64,000 nucleotides of DNA from the NCBI GenBank assembly GCA_023055505.1, contig JALIRH010000120.1, positions 496,001-560,000 of the forward strand. The letters are read 5' to 3'. A program made the translations under genes and the position numbers. A model generated the notes under the pieces. The model made no database searches. It saw nothing but the letters and a program-made list of their open reading frames with translations, and was not told the DNA's origin. Within the stretch, counting starts at the first letter, position 1, and each line of letters opens with the position of its first letter. Source of the DNA: Callipepla californica brunnescens (lineage: Eukaryota > Chordata > Aves > Galliformes > Odontophoridae). Positions 1-13,390 of this stretch are shown piece by piece.

Positions 1-2025
1 ACCCTTACCCTAACCCTAACCCTACCCTAACCTTAACTCTACCCTAACCGTATCCCTACCCTAACCCTAACCCTAATCCTAGCCCTTACTCTAACTTTAT
101 TCCTAACCCTACCCCTGATCCAAACACTAACCCTAACCTTAATGTAACCCTAACCCTATTCCTAACCCTTACCCTAACTGTATCCCATTCCCTATCCTAA
201 CTCTTACCATAACCCTAACCCTGATGCTAATGCTAACCCTAACCCTGAATCTAACCCTTACCCTAACCCTATCCCTTACCCAGAAGCTAACACTTAGCGT
301 TGTACAATACCTAACCGTACCCTAACCCTATCCCCAAACCTAAAAGGAACCCAAACTCTAACCCTAAATCTGTCCCTGAGCCTAACCTTCAACCTTACCC
401 TAACCTTAACCCTAACCCTGTTCCATTCTCTAAACATATCTGTAAGCATTTCCTTCATCCTAACTCGAACTCTACCCTAACCCTATCCCTTTGACCCCAA
501 CACAAAACCCAGATTGAGCCTGACCCTAACCTAGGTAGCATAAAGTGTATGTAGGGTGAATTTGAGTTTTAGGGTCAAAGTTAAATTGTTAGTTTTAGGG
601 TTAGGGTGAAGGATTGCTTTAGTTCTAGTATTAGGGTGTTTGGGGTTAGGGTTAGGGTAAGGATTTTGGAGTGGATTAGGTTTAGGGTCAGGTTTGGGGG
701 AGTTTTGGGGTTAGGGTTAGATTTAGGATTAGGGTTAGCAAAAAAGGTGTTTTAGTTTTAGTTTAGGTTAGTGCTAGGATTAGGTTGAGTGTTCTTGTGA
801 AGTTTAGGTTTAGGGTTAGGTTTAGGTTTAGATTGAGGTTTAGGGTAAGGAGTAGGGTTAATTTGACTTTTAGGGTCAGAGTAGAGTTAAGTCGTGTTAG
901 GGTTAAGGTTAAGAACAGGATTCAGATTCCAATTAGGTTTTGGGTTCCTACTAGGGATAGGCCTCAAATTAGTGTTAAGGTTAGGGTTAGGGTTAGGTAT
1001 AGGGAAAGGGTTAGTGTTAAGGCCAGGGCAAGTGTATGGTTTAGGGTAAAGATTGGATTTAGGGTTAGGTTTAGATGTAGGTTTGGTTTGATCGTTAGGG
1101 TGTGAGAAGGCACCGGCCTTGGATTTCATTTGGAGATTGGGTAAGGTTTAGGAATAGGAATAACATTGGTGTTTAAAAGATGATTAGTGTTAGTATTAGG
1201 GATAGGGTTACGGTTAGAGTTTAGTTAGGGTTGTTAGTTTTAGAGTGAGGGATAGGGGTATGGTTTGGTCTAGTACTTGGGTTAGGGTTTGGGATAGTCC
1301 TAGCATTAGTGTTAGGGTTAGGGTTCCGTTAGGGTTGTGGTAATCTGATGCTAGGTGTCGGGATTAGGGTTGTGCTTAAATGTGGGTTTGGTTTGAGGGT
1401 CAGAGTTAGGGTTAGGGTAGAGTTAGAATTAGGGTAAGAGTTAGGATTAGGTTTAGGATTAGGATAAAGATTAGGTTAGGATTAGTGTTGGCTTTAGGGT
1501 TGTGTCTGGGAGAAGGGTTAGTGTTAGGGATAGACTTAGGGTAAGAGTAAGTGTTAGGAATAGGCATAGGTTTTGGGAAAGTTTCAGAGTTTGGACTGGA
1601 TTTATGATTAGGGTTAGGGACAAAGATTTTTTGAGATTTGTGATTAGATTTAGGGAGAAAAGTAGGCTGACTTGTGGTGTTAGCAGTAGGTTTAGGTTTA
1701 GGTTTAGGTTTAGGATTCCATTTGTATTTATTGATCGAGGTTGGGTTAGTTGGAGTGTAAAGGTCAGAGTAGGGTTAGGCCTTGGGATAGGGTTAAGGTT
1801 TGGAATAGGATTAGGATTCAAATGATGTTACGGGTTGGTGTTAGGGTTAGGGAAAGGTTAGGATCAGGGTTGAGGTCAGGGTTAGGTATAGGAAAAGGGT
1901 TAGTGTTAGGGCTAGGGCAATTGGAAGGGTTAGGCTTAGGCTTAGATATTAGGGTTAGGTTTAGGCGGAGGTTTGGTTCGAGTGTCAGGGTGAGAGAAGG
2001 GGTAGGCCTGGGGTTTGGTTTTGGG

Positions 2026-2216
2026 TTACATCATACAAATCATCCCATACATTAGGTGGGGTGGGAGGTGCAAGGAACAGCCAGCAAAGTGCTGAGTTCA
2101 TTCCAATCAGAGGACCTGAAGATCGGGTAGCTACTATCAAACCGTTTGTGTTGCCAATTCCGATGATATTTATGGGGCCCTGATGTTATGGTTCAGTGGG
2201 GAGTCACTATCAAGTC
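2026..2216 (+). pseudogene. Captured ERV protease fragment, unit 1
   Basis: The only complex sequence in the unit. From about 2,050 one forward frame reads through as the C-terminal half of a class II retroviral protease: a Gly-Gly-rich flap-like part, then QQSAEFIPIRGPEDR, then IKPFVLPIPMIFMGP, then a TGA. After a one-base shift the next frame gives DVMVQWGVTIKS. The catalytic Asp-Thr-Gly part lies upstream and is absent. Identity is inferred from continuity with RT in unit 9. The copy cannot encode a protease. Confidence 0.75.
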
Positions 2217-4019
2217 CAAACCCAATCCAAACCCCAAACCTACTCCTATTCCTAAACCTTATCTTAACCCTAAACCAAACCCAAACCCAAGGCCCTCCCC
2301 TTCTCTCAGCCTAACACTCAAACTAACCTAAACCCGAAACTAACCCTACATTTATCCTAATCTTATCCATATTCTAAGGCCTAACCCTACTCTGACCAGA
2401 AAGCTCATGTTGTCTAAAATCTACCCCTTACCTAAAACCTAAATCGACAAAAAAACCTAACCCGAAACCTCAACCTAACTCTTCTCCTAACTAGAACACC
2501 AGCACTTCACCTTACCCTAACTGGAAACCTAGGACTAAATCCTTACCTTGTCCAGAACCCTATTCCTAACCCAAACCAGAATTCTAACCTCTACCCTAAC
2601 CAAAACCCTTCCCCTAAACCTAAACCTAATGCTACCCTCAACCAAACCCTAGCCCTAAATCCTACCCTAAAACCAACACCACGTTTAAGCTCAAACCTCA
2701 AGCCTCAAAGAAAGCATCAGATTACCGCAGATCTCACCTAACACTAACCCCAATCCAATCCCTACTACTAACCCCAAACCCAATCCAAACACCAAAACTA
2801 TTCCTATTCCTAAACCTAACACTAAGCCAGAACCAAACCCAAGGCCTACCCCTTCTCTCAGCCTGACACTCAAACTAACCTAGACCTGAACGCAACGCTA
2901 AATCAAATACTAAAACTCACCCTTAGCCAAGGCCCTTTTAGGACCCTTCCCTGGTCCTAAAACTAAAGAGAACCCTACCCCTTCCACTAAACCTTCATCT
3001 ACATCCCTAACCCTTACCCTAAACCTAAATCTACACCAAAACCTAACCCTAACCCTAACATGTCTTCTAACTGTAAAACTAACGCTTCACCTAACCCGAA
3101 CTGAAACCCCAGGACTAAACCTTACCTAACACCTAGCTATATTCCTAACCCTATCCTGAAACCTAACGTTAACCCTAACCCTAAAAACAACTTGGAACCA
3201 AACCCTAACCCTAACCTAACCCTTATCAGAACCCTAAATCTAATCCTAACCGTTACCTCAATTTAACTCCAATTCTTCCTGAAATCTAAATGGGACCTTA
3301 AAACCAACCCCAGATTGAAGCCCAACCCTAAACCTAACACAAAGCATTAGATTACCACAGCCATCACCTAACTCTAACCCCAGCCTTAACGCTAATACTA
3401 TCCCAAACACTATTCCAATTCCTAAACCCAACACAAACCCAAAAACACAAAGCCTACAATTCTCACAGCCTAACACTGAAAGGAAACCTAAATCTTACCC
3501 TAACTCTAAAACTAATCCCAAGCATGACCACAATTTAAACTCTAAATCTACCTTCAAACTAAAGCTGACCCTAACACCAACCTCAAGCCCAACCCTAAGC
3601 CTAACACAAAGCATTAGATTACCACAACGCTAACCTAACTTCTAACCCCCACCCTAACACTAATACTAAAGCAATCAGATTCCAAATACTAACCCAATTC
3701 CTATTCTGAAACCCAAAACTATTCCAAAAACAAACCCAAGGCCTAACCTTTCTCTCACCCTAACAATCAAAGAAAACCTATTCCTAAACCTAATCCTAAA
3801 TCTAGTCCTAACCCTAACCCTCACCCTTAATCTAACCCCAACCCCCACCCAGAAGCTAACACTTAGCATTGTACAATACCTAAACGTACCCCTAATCCTT
3901 ATCACTAAACCTAAAAGGAACCTGAAACATAGTGCTAAATCCGAACCCTAACCCTGAAGACCAACGCCAACAATGAACCAATTCCTATACCTTTTCCTTC
4001 CTCCAAATTGATTCCTAGC

Positions 4020-4375
4020 ACTAACCCTAACCCTACATTAACCCTAACCCTAACCCTAACCCTAGCCCTAAACTACATTAACCCTAACCCTAACCCTAAC
4101 CCTAACCCTAACCCTAACTCTAACCTTAACCCTAACCCTAATCCTAACCCTAACCCTAACCCTAATCCTAACCCTAACCCTAACCCTACCCTAACCCTAA
4201 CCCTAACCCTAACCCTAACCCTAACCCTAACCCTAACCCTACCCTAACCCTAACCCTAACCCTAACCCTAACCCTAACCCTTACCCTAACACTAGCCTAA
4301 CCCAAACCCTAACCCTAACCCTACCCTAACCCTAACCCTAACCCTAACCCTATCCCTAACCCTACTTTACCCTAA
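4020..4375 (+). repeat. Interstitial telomeric (CCCTAA)n block, unit 1
   Basis: Near-perfect CCCTAA hexamers with occasional CCCTA and CCCTAAT variants. The C-rich strand is on plus. This is the short-class block, without the AATTCCTAACCCTTACC interruptions of the long class. Confidence 0.95.
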
Positions 4376-6594
4376 CCCTAATCCTAACACTAACTCTAAC
4401 TTTATTCTTAACCCTACCCCTAATCCAAACAATAACCCTTACCCTAATCAAACCCTATCCCTATTCCTAACCCTTACCCTAACCGTATCACAATCCCTAT
4501 CCTAACTCTTACCATAACCCAAACCCTAACCTAACCCTAACCCTAACCCTAACCCTATCCCTAACCCTTACCCTAACCCTAACCCTAACCCTACCCTAAC
4601 CTTAACTCTACCCTAACCGTATCCCTACCCTAACCCTAACCCTAATCCTAGCCCTTACTCTAACTTTATTCCTAACCCTACCCCTGATCCAAACACTAAC
4701 CCTAACCTTAATGTAACCCTAACCCTATTCCTAACCCTTACCCTAACTGTATCCCATTTCCTATCCTAACTCTTACCATAACCCTAACCCTGATGCTAAT
4801 GCTAACCCTAACCCTGAATCTAACCCTTACCCTAACCCTATCCCTTACCCAGAAGCTAACACTTAGCGTTGTACAATACCTAACCGTACCCTAACCCTAT
4901 CCCTAAACCTAAAAGGAACCCAAACTCTAACCCTAAATCTGTCCCTGAGCCTAACCTTCAACCTTACCCTAACCTTAACCCTAACCCTGTTCCATTCTCT
5001 AAACATATCTGTAAGCATTACCTTCATCCTAACTCGAACTCTACCCTAACCCTATCCCTTTGACCCCAACACAAAACCCAGATTGAGCCTGACCCTAACC
5101 TAGGTAGCATAAAGTGTATGTAGGGTGAATTTGAGTTTTAGGGTCAAAGTTAAATTGTTAGTTTTAGGGTTAGGGTGAAGGATTGCTTTAGTTCTAGTAT
5201 TAGGGTGTTTGGGGTTAGGGTTAGGGTAAGGATTTGGGGGTGGATTAGGTTTAGGGTCAGGTTTGGGGGAGTTTTGGGGTTAGGGTTAGATTTAGGATTA
5301 GGGTTAGCAAAAAAGTTGTTTTAGTTTTAGTTTAGGTTAGTGCTAGGATTAGGTTGAGTGTTCTTGTGAAGTTTAGGTTTAGGGTTAGGTTTAGGTTTAG
5401 ATTGAGGTTTAGGGTAAGGAGTAGGGTTAATTTGACTTTTAGGGTCAGAGTAGAGTTAAGTCGTGTTAGGGTTAAGGTTAAGAACAGGATTCAGATTCCA
5501 ATTAGGTTTTGGGTTCCTACTAGGGATAGGCCTCAAATTAGTGTTAAGGTTAGGGTTAGGGTTAGGTATAGGGAAAGGGTTAGTGTTATGGCCAGGGCAA
5601 GTGTATGGTTTAGGGTAAAGATTGGATTTAGGGTTAGGTTTAGATGTAGGTTTGGTTTGATCGTTAGGGTGTGAGAAGGCACCAGCCTTGGATTTCATTT
5701 GGAGATTGGGTAAGGTTTAGGAATAGGAATAACATTGGTGTTTAAAAGATGATTAGTGTTAGTATTAGGGATAGGGTTACGGTTAGAGTTTAGTTAGGGT
5801 TGTTAGTTTTAGAGTGAGGGATAGGGGTATGGTTTGGTCTAGTACTTGGGTTAGGGTTTGGGATAGTCCTAGCATTAGTGTTAGGGTTAGGGTTCCGTTA
5901 GGGTTGTGGTAATCTGATGCTAGGTGTCGGGATTAGGGTTGTGCTTAAATGTGGGTTTGGTTTGAGGGTCAGAGTTAGGGTTAGGGTAGAGTTAGAATTA
6001 GGGTAAGAGTTAGGATTAGGTTTAGGATTAGGATAAAGATTAGGTTAGGATTAGTGTTGGCTTTAGGGTTGTGTCTGGGAGAAGGGTTAGTGTTAGGGAT
6101 AGACTTAGGGTAAGAGTAAGTGTTAGGAATAGGCATAGGTTTTGGGAAAGTTTCAGAGTTTGGACTGGATTTATGATTAGGGTTAGGGACAAAGATTTTT
6201 TGAGATTTGTGATTAGATTTAGGGAGAAAAGTAGGCTGACTTGTGGTGTTAGCAGTAGGTTTAGGTTTAGGTTTAGGTTTAGGATTCCATTTGTATTTAT
6301 TGATCGAGGTTGGGTTAGTTGGAGTGTAAAGGTCAGAGTAGGGTTAGGCCTTGGGATAGGGTTAAGGTTTGGAATAGGATTAGGATTCAAATGATGTTAC
6401 GGGTTGGTGTTAGGGTTAGGGAAAGGTTAGGATCAGGGTTGAGGTCAGGGTTAGGTATAGGAAAAGGGTTAGTGTTAGGGCTAGGGCAATTGGAAGGGTT
6501 AGGCTTAGGCTTAGATATTAGGGTTAGGTTTAGGCGGAGGTTTGGTTCGAGTGTCAGGGTGAGAGAAGGGGTAGGCCTGGGGTTTGGTTTTGGG

Positions 6595-6785
6595 TTACAT
6601 CATACAAATCATCCCATACATTAGGTGGGGTGGGAGGTGCAAGGAACAGCCAGCAAAGTGCTGAGTTCATTCCAATCAGAGGACCTGAAGATCGGGTAGC
6701 TACTATCAAACCGTTTGTGTTGCCAATTCCGATGATATTTATGGGGCCCTGATGTTATGGTTCAGTGGGGAGTCACTATCAAGTC
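6595..6785 (+). pseudogene. Captured ERV protease fragment, unit 2
   Basis: Same 191 bp as in unit 1, with the same TGA and frame change; no difference seen by eye. Confidence 0.75.
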
Positions 6786-8586
6786 CAAACCCAATCCAAA
6801 CCCCAAACCTACTCCTATTCCTAAACCTTATCTTAACCCTAAACCAAACCCAAACCCAAGGCCCTCCCCTTCTCTCAGCCTAACACTCAAACTAACCTAA
6901 ACCCGAAACTAACCCTACATTTATCCTAATCTTATCCATATTCTAAGGCCTAACCCTACTCTGACCAGAAAGCTCATGTTGTCTAAAATCTACCCCTTAC
7001 CTAAAACCTAAATCGACAAAAAAACCTAACCCGAAACCTCAACCTAACTCTTCTCCTAACTAGAACACCAGCACTTCACCTTACCCTAACTGGAAACCTA
7101 GGACTAAATCCTTACCTTGTCCAGAACCCTATTCCTAACCCAAACCAGAATTCTAACCTCTACCCTAACCAAAACCCTTCCCCTAAACCTAAACCTAATG
7201 CTACCCTCAACCAAACCCTAGCCCTAAATCCTACCCTAAAACCAACACCACGTTTAAGCTCAAACCTCAAGCCTCAAAGAAAGCATCAGATTACCGCAGA
7301 TCTCACCTAACACTAACCCCAATCCAATCCCTACTACTAACCCCAAACCCAATCCAAACACCAAAACTATTCCTATTCCTAAACCTAACACTAAGCCAGA
7401 ACCAAACCCAAGGCCTACCCCTTCTCTCAGCCTGACACTCAAACTAACCTAGACCTGAACGCAACGCTAAATCAAATACTAAAACTCACCCTTAGCCAAG
7501 GCCCTTTTAGGACCCTTCCCTGGTCCTAAAACTAAAGAGAACCCTACCCCTTCCACTAAACCTTCATCTACATCCCTAACCCTTACCCTAAACCTAAATC
7601 TACACCAAAACCTAACCCTAACCCTAACATGTCTTCTAACTGTAAAACTAACGCTTCACCTAACCCGAACTGAAACCCCAGGACTAAACCTTACCTAACA
7701 CCTAGCTATATTCCTAACCCTATCCTGAAACCTAACGTTAACCCTAACCCTAAAAACAACTTGGAACCAAACCCTAACCCTAACCTAACCCTTATCAGAA
7801 CCCTAAATCTAATCCTAACCGTTACCTCAATTGAACTCCAATTCTTCCTGAAATCTAAATGGGACCTTAAAACCAACCCCAGATTGAAGCCCAACCCTAA
7901 ACCTAACACAAAGCATTAGATTACCACAGCCATCACCTAACTCTAACCCCAGCCTTAACGCTAATACTATCCCAAACACTATTCCAATTCCTAAACCCAA
8001 CACAAACCCAAAAACACAAAGCCTACAATTCTCACAGCCTAACACTGAAAGGAAACCTAAATCTTACCCTAACTCTAAAACTAATCCAAAGCATGACCAC
8101 AATTTAAACTCTAAATCTACCTTCAAACTAAAGCTGACCCTAACACCAACCTCAAGCCCAACCCTAAGCCTAACACAAAGCATTAGATTACCACAACGCT
8201 CACCTAACTTCTAACCCCCACCCTAACACTAATACTAAAGCAATCAGATTCCAAATACTAACCCAATTCCTATTCTGAAACCCAAAACTATTCCAAAAAC
8301 AAACCCAAGGCCTAACCTTTCTCTCACCCTAACAATCAAAGAAAACCTATTCCTAAACCTAATCCTAAATCTAGTCCTAACCCTAACCCTCACCCTTAAT
8401 CTAACCCCAACCCCCACCCAGAAGCTAACACTTAGCATTGTACAATACCTAAACGTACCCCTAATCCTTATCACTAAACCTAAAAGGAACCTGAAACATA
8501 GTGCTAAATCCGAACCCTAACCCTGAAGACTAACGCTAACAATGAACCAATTCCTATACCTTTTCCTTCCTCCAAATTGATTCCTA

Positions 8587-9115
8587 GCACTAACCCTAAC
8601 CCTACATTAACCCTATCCTAACCCTAACCCTAACCCTAGCCCTAAACTACATTAACCCTAACGCTAACCCTAACCCTAAACCTAAACCTAAACCTAACCC
8701 TAACCCTAACCCTAATTCCTAACCCTTACCTTAACTGTATCACAATCCCTATCCTAATTCTTACCCTAACCCTAACCCTTACCTAACCCTAACCCTAACC
8801 CTAACCCTAACCCTAACCCTAACCCTAACCCTAACCCTAACCCTAACCCTAACCCTAACCCTAACTCTAACCTTAACCCTAACCCTAATCCTAACCCTAA
8901 CCCTAACCCTAATCCTAACCCTAACCCTAACCCTAACCCTAATTCCTAACCCTTACCTTAACTGTATCACAATCCCTATCCTAATTCTTATCCTAACCCT
9001 AATCCTTACCCTAACCCTAGCCTAAACCAAACCCTAACCCTAACCCTAACCCTAACCCTAACCCTAACCCTAACCCTAACCCTAACCCTAACCCTAACCC
9101 TACTTTACCCTAACC
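8587..9115 (+). repeat. Interstitial telomeric (CCCTAA)n block, unit 2
   Basis: Long-class block. Two copies of an interruption containing CTGTATCACAATCCC (near 8,737 and 8,963) separate runs of perfect CCCTAA. Confidence 0.95.
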
Positions 9116-11398
9116 CTAATCCTAACACTAACTCTACCTTTACTCCTTACCCTAACACTAATCCAATCCCGAACCCTAACCCTAATCCTAGCCCTAACTC
9201 TAACTTTATTCGTAACCCTACCCCTAATCCAAACAATAACCCTTACCCTAATCAAACCCTATCCCTATTCCTAACCCTTACCCTAACCGTATCACAATCC
9301 CTATCCTAACTCTTACCATAACCCAAACCCTAACCTAACCCTAACCCTAACCCTAACCCTATCCCTAACCCTTACCCTAACCCTAACCCTAACCCTACCC
9401 TAACCTTAACTCTACCCTAACCGTATCCCTACCCTAACCCTAACCCTAATCCTAGCCCTTACTCTAACTTTATTCCTAACCCTACCCCTGATCCAAACAC
9501 TAACCCTAACCTTAATGTAACCCTAACCCTATTCCTAACCCTTACCCTAACTGTATCCCATTCCCTATCCTAACTCTTACCATAACCCTAACCCTGATGC
9601 TAATGCTAACCCTAACCCTGAATCTAACCCTTACCCTAACCCTATCCCTTACCCAGAAGCTAACACTTAGCGTTGTACAATACCTAACCGTACCCTAACC
9701 CTATCCCTAAACCTAAAAGGAACCCAAACTCTAACCCTAAATCTGTCCCTGAGCCTAACCTTCAACCTTACCCTAACCTTAACCCTAACCCTGTTCCATT
9801 CTCTAAACATATCTGTAAGCATTACCTTCATCCTAACTCGAACTCTACCCTAACCCTATCCCTTTGACCCCAACACAAAACCCAGATTGAGCCTGACCCT
9901 AACCTAGGTAGCATAAAGTGTATGTAGGGTGAATTTGAGTTTTAGGGTCAAAGTTAAATTGTTAGTTTTAGGGTTAGGGTGAAGGATTGCTTTAGTTCTA
10001 GTATTAGGGTGTTTGGGGTTAGGGTTAGGGTAAGGATTTGGGGGTGGATTAGGTTTAGGGTCAGGTTTGGGGGAGTTTTGGGGTTAGGGTTAGATTTAGG
10101 ATTAGGGTTAGCAAAAAAGTTGTTTTAGTTTTAGTTTAGGTTAGTGCTAGGATTAGGTTGAGTGTTCTTGTGAAGTTTAGGTTTAGGGTTAGGTTTAGGT
10201 TTAGATTGAGGTTTAGGGTAAGGAGTAGGGTTAATTTGACTTTTAGGGTCAGAGTAGAGTTAAGTCGTGTTAGGGTTAAGGTTAAGAACAGGATTCAGAT
10301 TCCAATTAGGTTTTGGGTTCCTACTAGGGATAGGCCTCAAATTAGTGTTAAGGTTAGGGTTAGGGTTAGGTATAGGGAAAGGGTTAGTGTTAAGGCCAGG
10401 GCAAGTGTATGGTTTAGGGTAAAGATTGGATTTAGGGTTAGGTTTAGATGTAGGTTTGGTTTGATCGTTAGGGTGTGAGAAGGCACCGGCCTTGGATTTC
10501 ATTTGGAGATTGGGTAAGGTTTAGGAATAGGAATAACATTGGTGTTTAAAAGATGATTAGTGTTAGTATTAGGGATAGGGTTACGGTTAGAGTTTAGTTA
10601 GGGTTGTTAGTTTTAGAGTGAGGGATAGGGGTATGGTTTGGTCTAGTACTTGGGTTAGGGTTTGGGATAGTCCTAGCATTAGTGTTAGGGTTAGGGTTCC
10701 GTTAGGGTTGTGGTAATCTGATGCTAGGTGTCGGGATTAGGGTTGTGCTTAAATGTGGGTTTGGTTTGAGGGTCAGAGTTAGGGTTAGGGTAGAGTTAGA
10801 ATTAGGGTAAGAGTTAGGATTAGGTTTAGGATTAGGATAAAGATTAGGTTAGGATTAGTGTTGGCTTTAGGGTTGTGTCTGGGAGAAGGGTTAGTGTTAG
10901 GGATAGACTTAGGGTAAGAGTAAGTGTTAGGAATAGGCATAGGTTTTGGGAAAGTTTCAGAGTTTGGACTGGATTTATGATTAGGGTTAGGGACAAAGAT
11001 TTTTTGAGATTTGTGATTAGATTTAGGGAGAAAAGTAGGCTGACTTGTGGTGTTAGCAGTAGGTTTAGGTTTAGGTTTAGGTTTAGGATTCCATTTGTAT
11101 TTATTGATCGAGGTTGGGTTAGTTGGAGTGTAAAGGTCAGAGTAGGGTTAGGCCTTGGGATAGGGTTAAGGTTTGGAATAGGATTAGGATTCAAATGATG
11201 TTACGGGTTGGTGTTAGGGTTAGGGAAAGGTTAGGATCAGGGTTGAGGTCAGGGTTAGGTATAGGAAAAGGGTTAGTGTTAGGGCTAGGGCAATTGGAAG
11301 GGTTAGGCTTAGGCTTAGATATTAGGGTTAGGTTTAGGCGGAGGTTTGGTTCGAGTGTCAGGGTGAGAGAAGGGGTAGGCCTGGGGTTTGGTTTTGGG

Positions 11399-11589
11399 TT
11401 ACATCATACAAATCATCCCATACATTAGGTGGGGTGGGAGGTGCAAGGAACAGCCAGCAAAGTGCTGAGTTCATTCCAATCAGAGGACCTGAAGATCGGG
11501 TAGCTACTATCAAACCGTTTGTGTTGCCAATTCCGATGATATTTATGGGGCCCTGATGTTATGGTTCAGTGGGGAGTCACTATCAAGTC
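11399..11589 (+). pseudogene. Captured ERV protease fragment, unit 3
   Basis: Third copy, indistinguishable by eye from unit 1, flanked on the left by G-rich and on the right by C-rich telomere-like DNA. Confidence 0.75.
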
Positions 11590-13390
11590 CAAACCCAATC
11601 CAAACCCCAAACCTACTCCTATTCCTAAACCTTATCTTAACCCTAAACCAAACCCAAACCCAAGGCCCTCCCCTTCTCTCAGCCTAACACTCAAACTAAC
11701 CTAAACCCGAAACTAACCCTACATTTATCCTAATCTTATCCATATTCTAAGGCCTAACCCTACTCTGACCAGAAAGCTCATGTTGTCTAAAATCTACCCC
11801 TTACCTAAAACCTAAATCGACAAAAAAACCTAACCCGAAACCTCAACCTAACTCTTCTCCTAACTAGAACACCAGCACTTCACCTTACCCTAACTGGAAA
11901 CCTAGGACTAAATCCTTACCTTGTCCAGAACCCTATTCCTAACCCAAACCAGAATTCTAACCTCTACCCTAACCAAAACCCTTCCCCTAAACCTAAACCT
12001 AATGCTACCCTCAACCAAACCCTAGCCCTAAATCCTACCCTAAAACCAACACCACGTTTAAGCTCAAACCTCAAGCCTCAAAGAAAGCATCAGATTACCG
12101 CAGATCTCACCTAACACTAACCCCAATCCAATCCCTACTACTAACCCCAAACCCAATCCAAACACCAAAACTATTCCTATTCCTAAACCTAACACTAAGC
12201 CAGAACCAAACCCAAGGCCTACCCCTTCTCTCAGCCTGACAATCAAACTAACCTAGACCTGAACGCAACGCTAAATCAAATACTAAAACTCACCCTTAGC
12301 CAAGGCCCTTTTAGGACCCTTCCCTGGTCCTAAAACTAAAGAGAACCCTACCCCTTCCACTAAACCTTCATCTACATCCCTAACCCTTACCCTAAACCTA
12401 AATCTACACCAAAACCTAACCCTAACCCTAACATGTCTTCTAACTGTAAAACTAACGCTTCACCTAACCCGAACTGAAACCCCAGGACTAAACCTTACCT
12501 AACACCTAGCTATATTCCTAACCCTATCCTGAAACCTAACGTTAACCCTAACCCTAAAAACAACTTGGAACCAAACCCTAACCCTAACCTAACCCTTATC
12601 AGAACCCTAAATCTAATCCTAACCGTTACCTCAATTGAACTCCAATTCTTCCTGAAATCTAAATGGGACCTTAAAACCAACCCCAGATTGAAGCCCAACC
12701 CTAAACCTAACACAAAGCATTAGATTACCACAGCCATCACCTAACTCTAACCCCAGCCTTAACGCTAATACTATCCCAAACACTATTCCAATTCCTAAAC
12801 CCAACACAAACCCAAAAACACAAAGCCTACAATTCTCACAGCCTAACACTGAAAGGAAACCTAAATCTTACCCTAACTCTAAAACTAATCCAAAGCATGA
12901 CCACAATTTAAACTCTAAATCTACCTTCAAACTAAAGCTGACCCTAACACCAACCTCAAGCCCAACCCTAAGCCTAACACAAAGCATTAGATTACCACAA
13001 CGCTCACCTAACTTCTAACCCCCACCCTAACACTAATACTAAAGCAATCAGATTCCAAATACTAACCCAATTCCTATTCTGAAACCCAAAACTATTCCAA
13101 AAACAAACCCAAGGCCTAACCTTTCTCTCACCCTAACAATCAAAGAAAACCTATTCCTAAACCTAATCCTAAATCTAGTCCTAACCCTAACCCTCACCCT
13201 TAATCTAACCCCAACCCCCACCCAGAAGCTAACACTTAGCATTGTACAATACCTAAACGTACCCCTAATCCTTATCACTAAACCTAAAAGGAACCTGAAA
13301 CATAGTGCTAAATCCGAACCCTAACCCTGAAGACTAACGCTAACAATGAACCAATTCCTATACCTTTTCCTTCCTCCAAATTGATTCCTA

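Larger units (their letters stand above)
1..4563. repeat. Macrosatellite unit 1 (short class)
   Basis: Layout, used as reference for the others: C-rich degenerate telomere 1-540; switch of strand bias at about 530-560; G-rich 541-2025; protease fragment 2026-2216; C-rich 2217-4010; near-perfect CCCTAA block 4020-4375; degenerate C-rich tail. Positions about 280-360 and 3848-3925 are an internal direct repeat (both contain AGAAGCTAACACTTAGC). The unit edge is set by convention at the first ACCCTTACCC; the array may extend left of the window. Private variants include CCCCAAACC near 331 and GGATTTTGGAGTGG near 660. Confidence 0.9.
4564..9367. repeat. Macrosatellite unit 2 (long class)
   Basis: Same layout as unit 1. 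It differs mainly by a longer and rearranged CCCTAA block (8,587-9,115). It has ATGGCC near 5,589 where unit 1 has AAGGCC, CACCAGCC near 5,681 where the others have CACCGGCC, and shares CCCATTTCC near 4,756 with unit 5. Confidence 0.9.

Noticed and set aside
1..540. True chromosome terminus at the left edge
   Set aside because: The first bases are degenerate repeat in register with the later units, not a run of perfect CCCTAA; the window most likely starts inside the array.
785..2055. Open frames of 60-116 codons in every satellite unit (Val-Arg-Phe-Arg, Gly-Leu-Gly or Asn-Pro-Asn-Leu repeats)
   Set aside because: They are translations of degenerate TTAGGG/CCCTAA and recur at the same place in each unit on both strands. 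Low-complexity composition, no recognisable domain, and no start or splice context.
2026..2216. 191-bp segment as an independent host regulatory element or non-coding RNA
   Set aside because: It has a continuous protein-like frame and is directly contiguous with retroviral pol in unit 9, so a retroviral origin is the simpler explanation.
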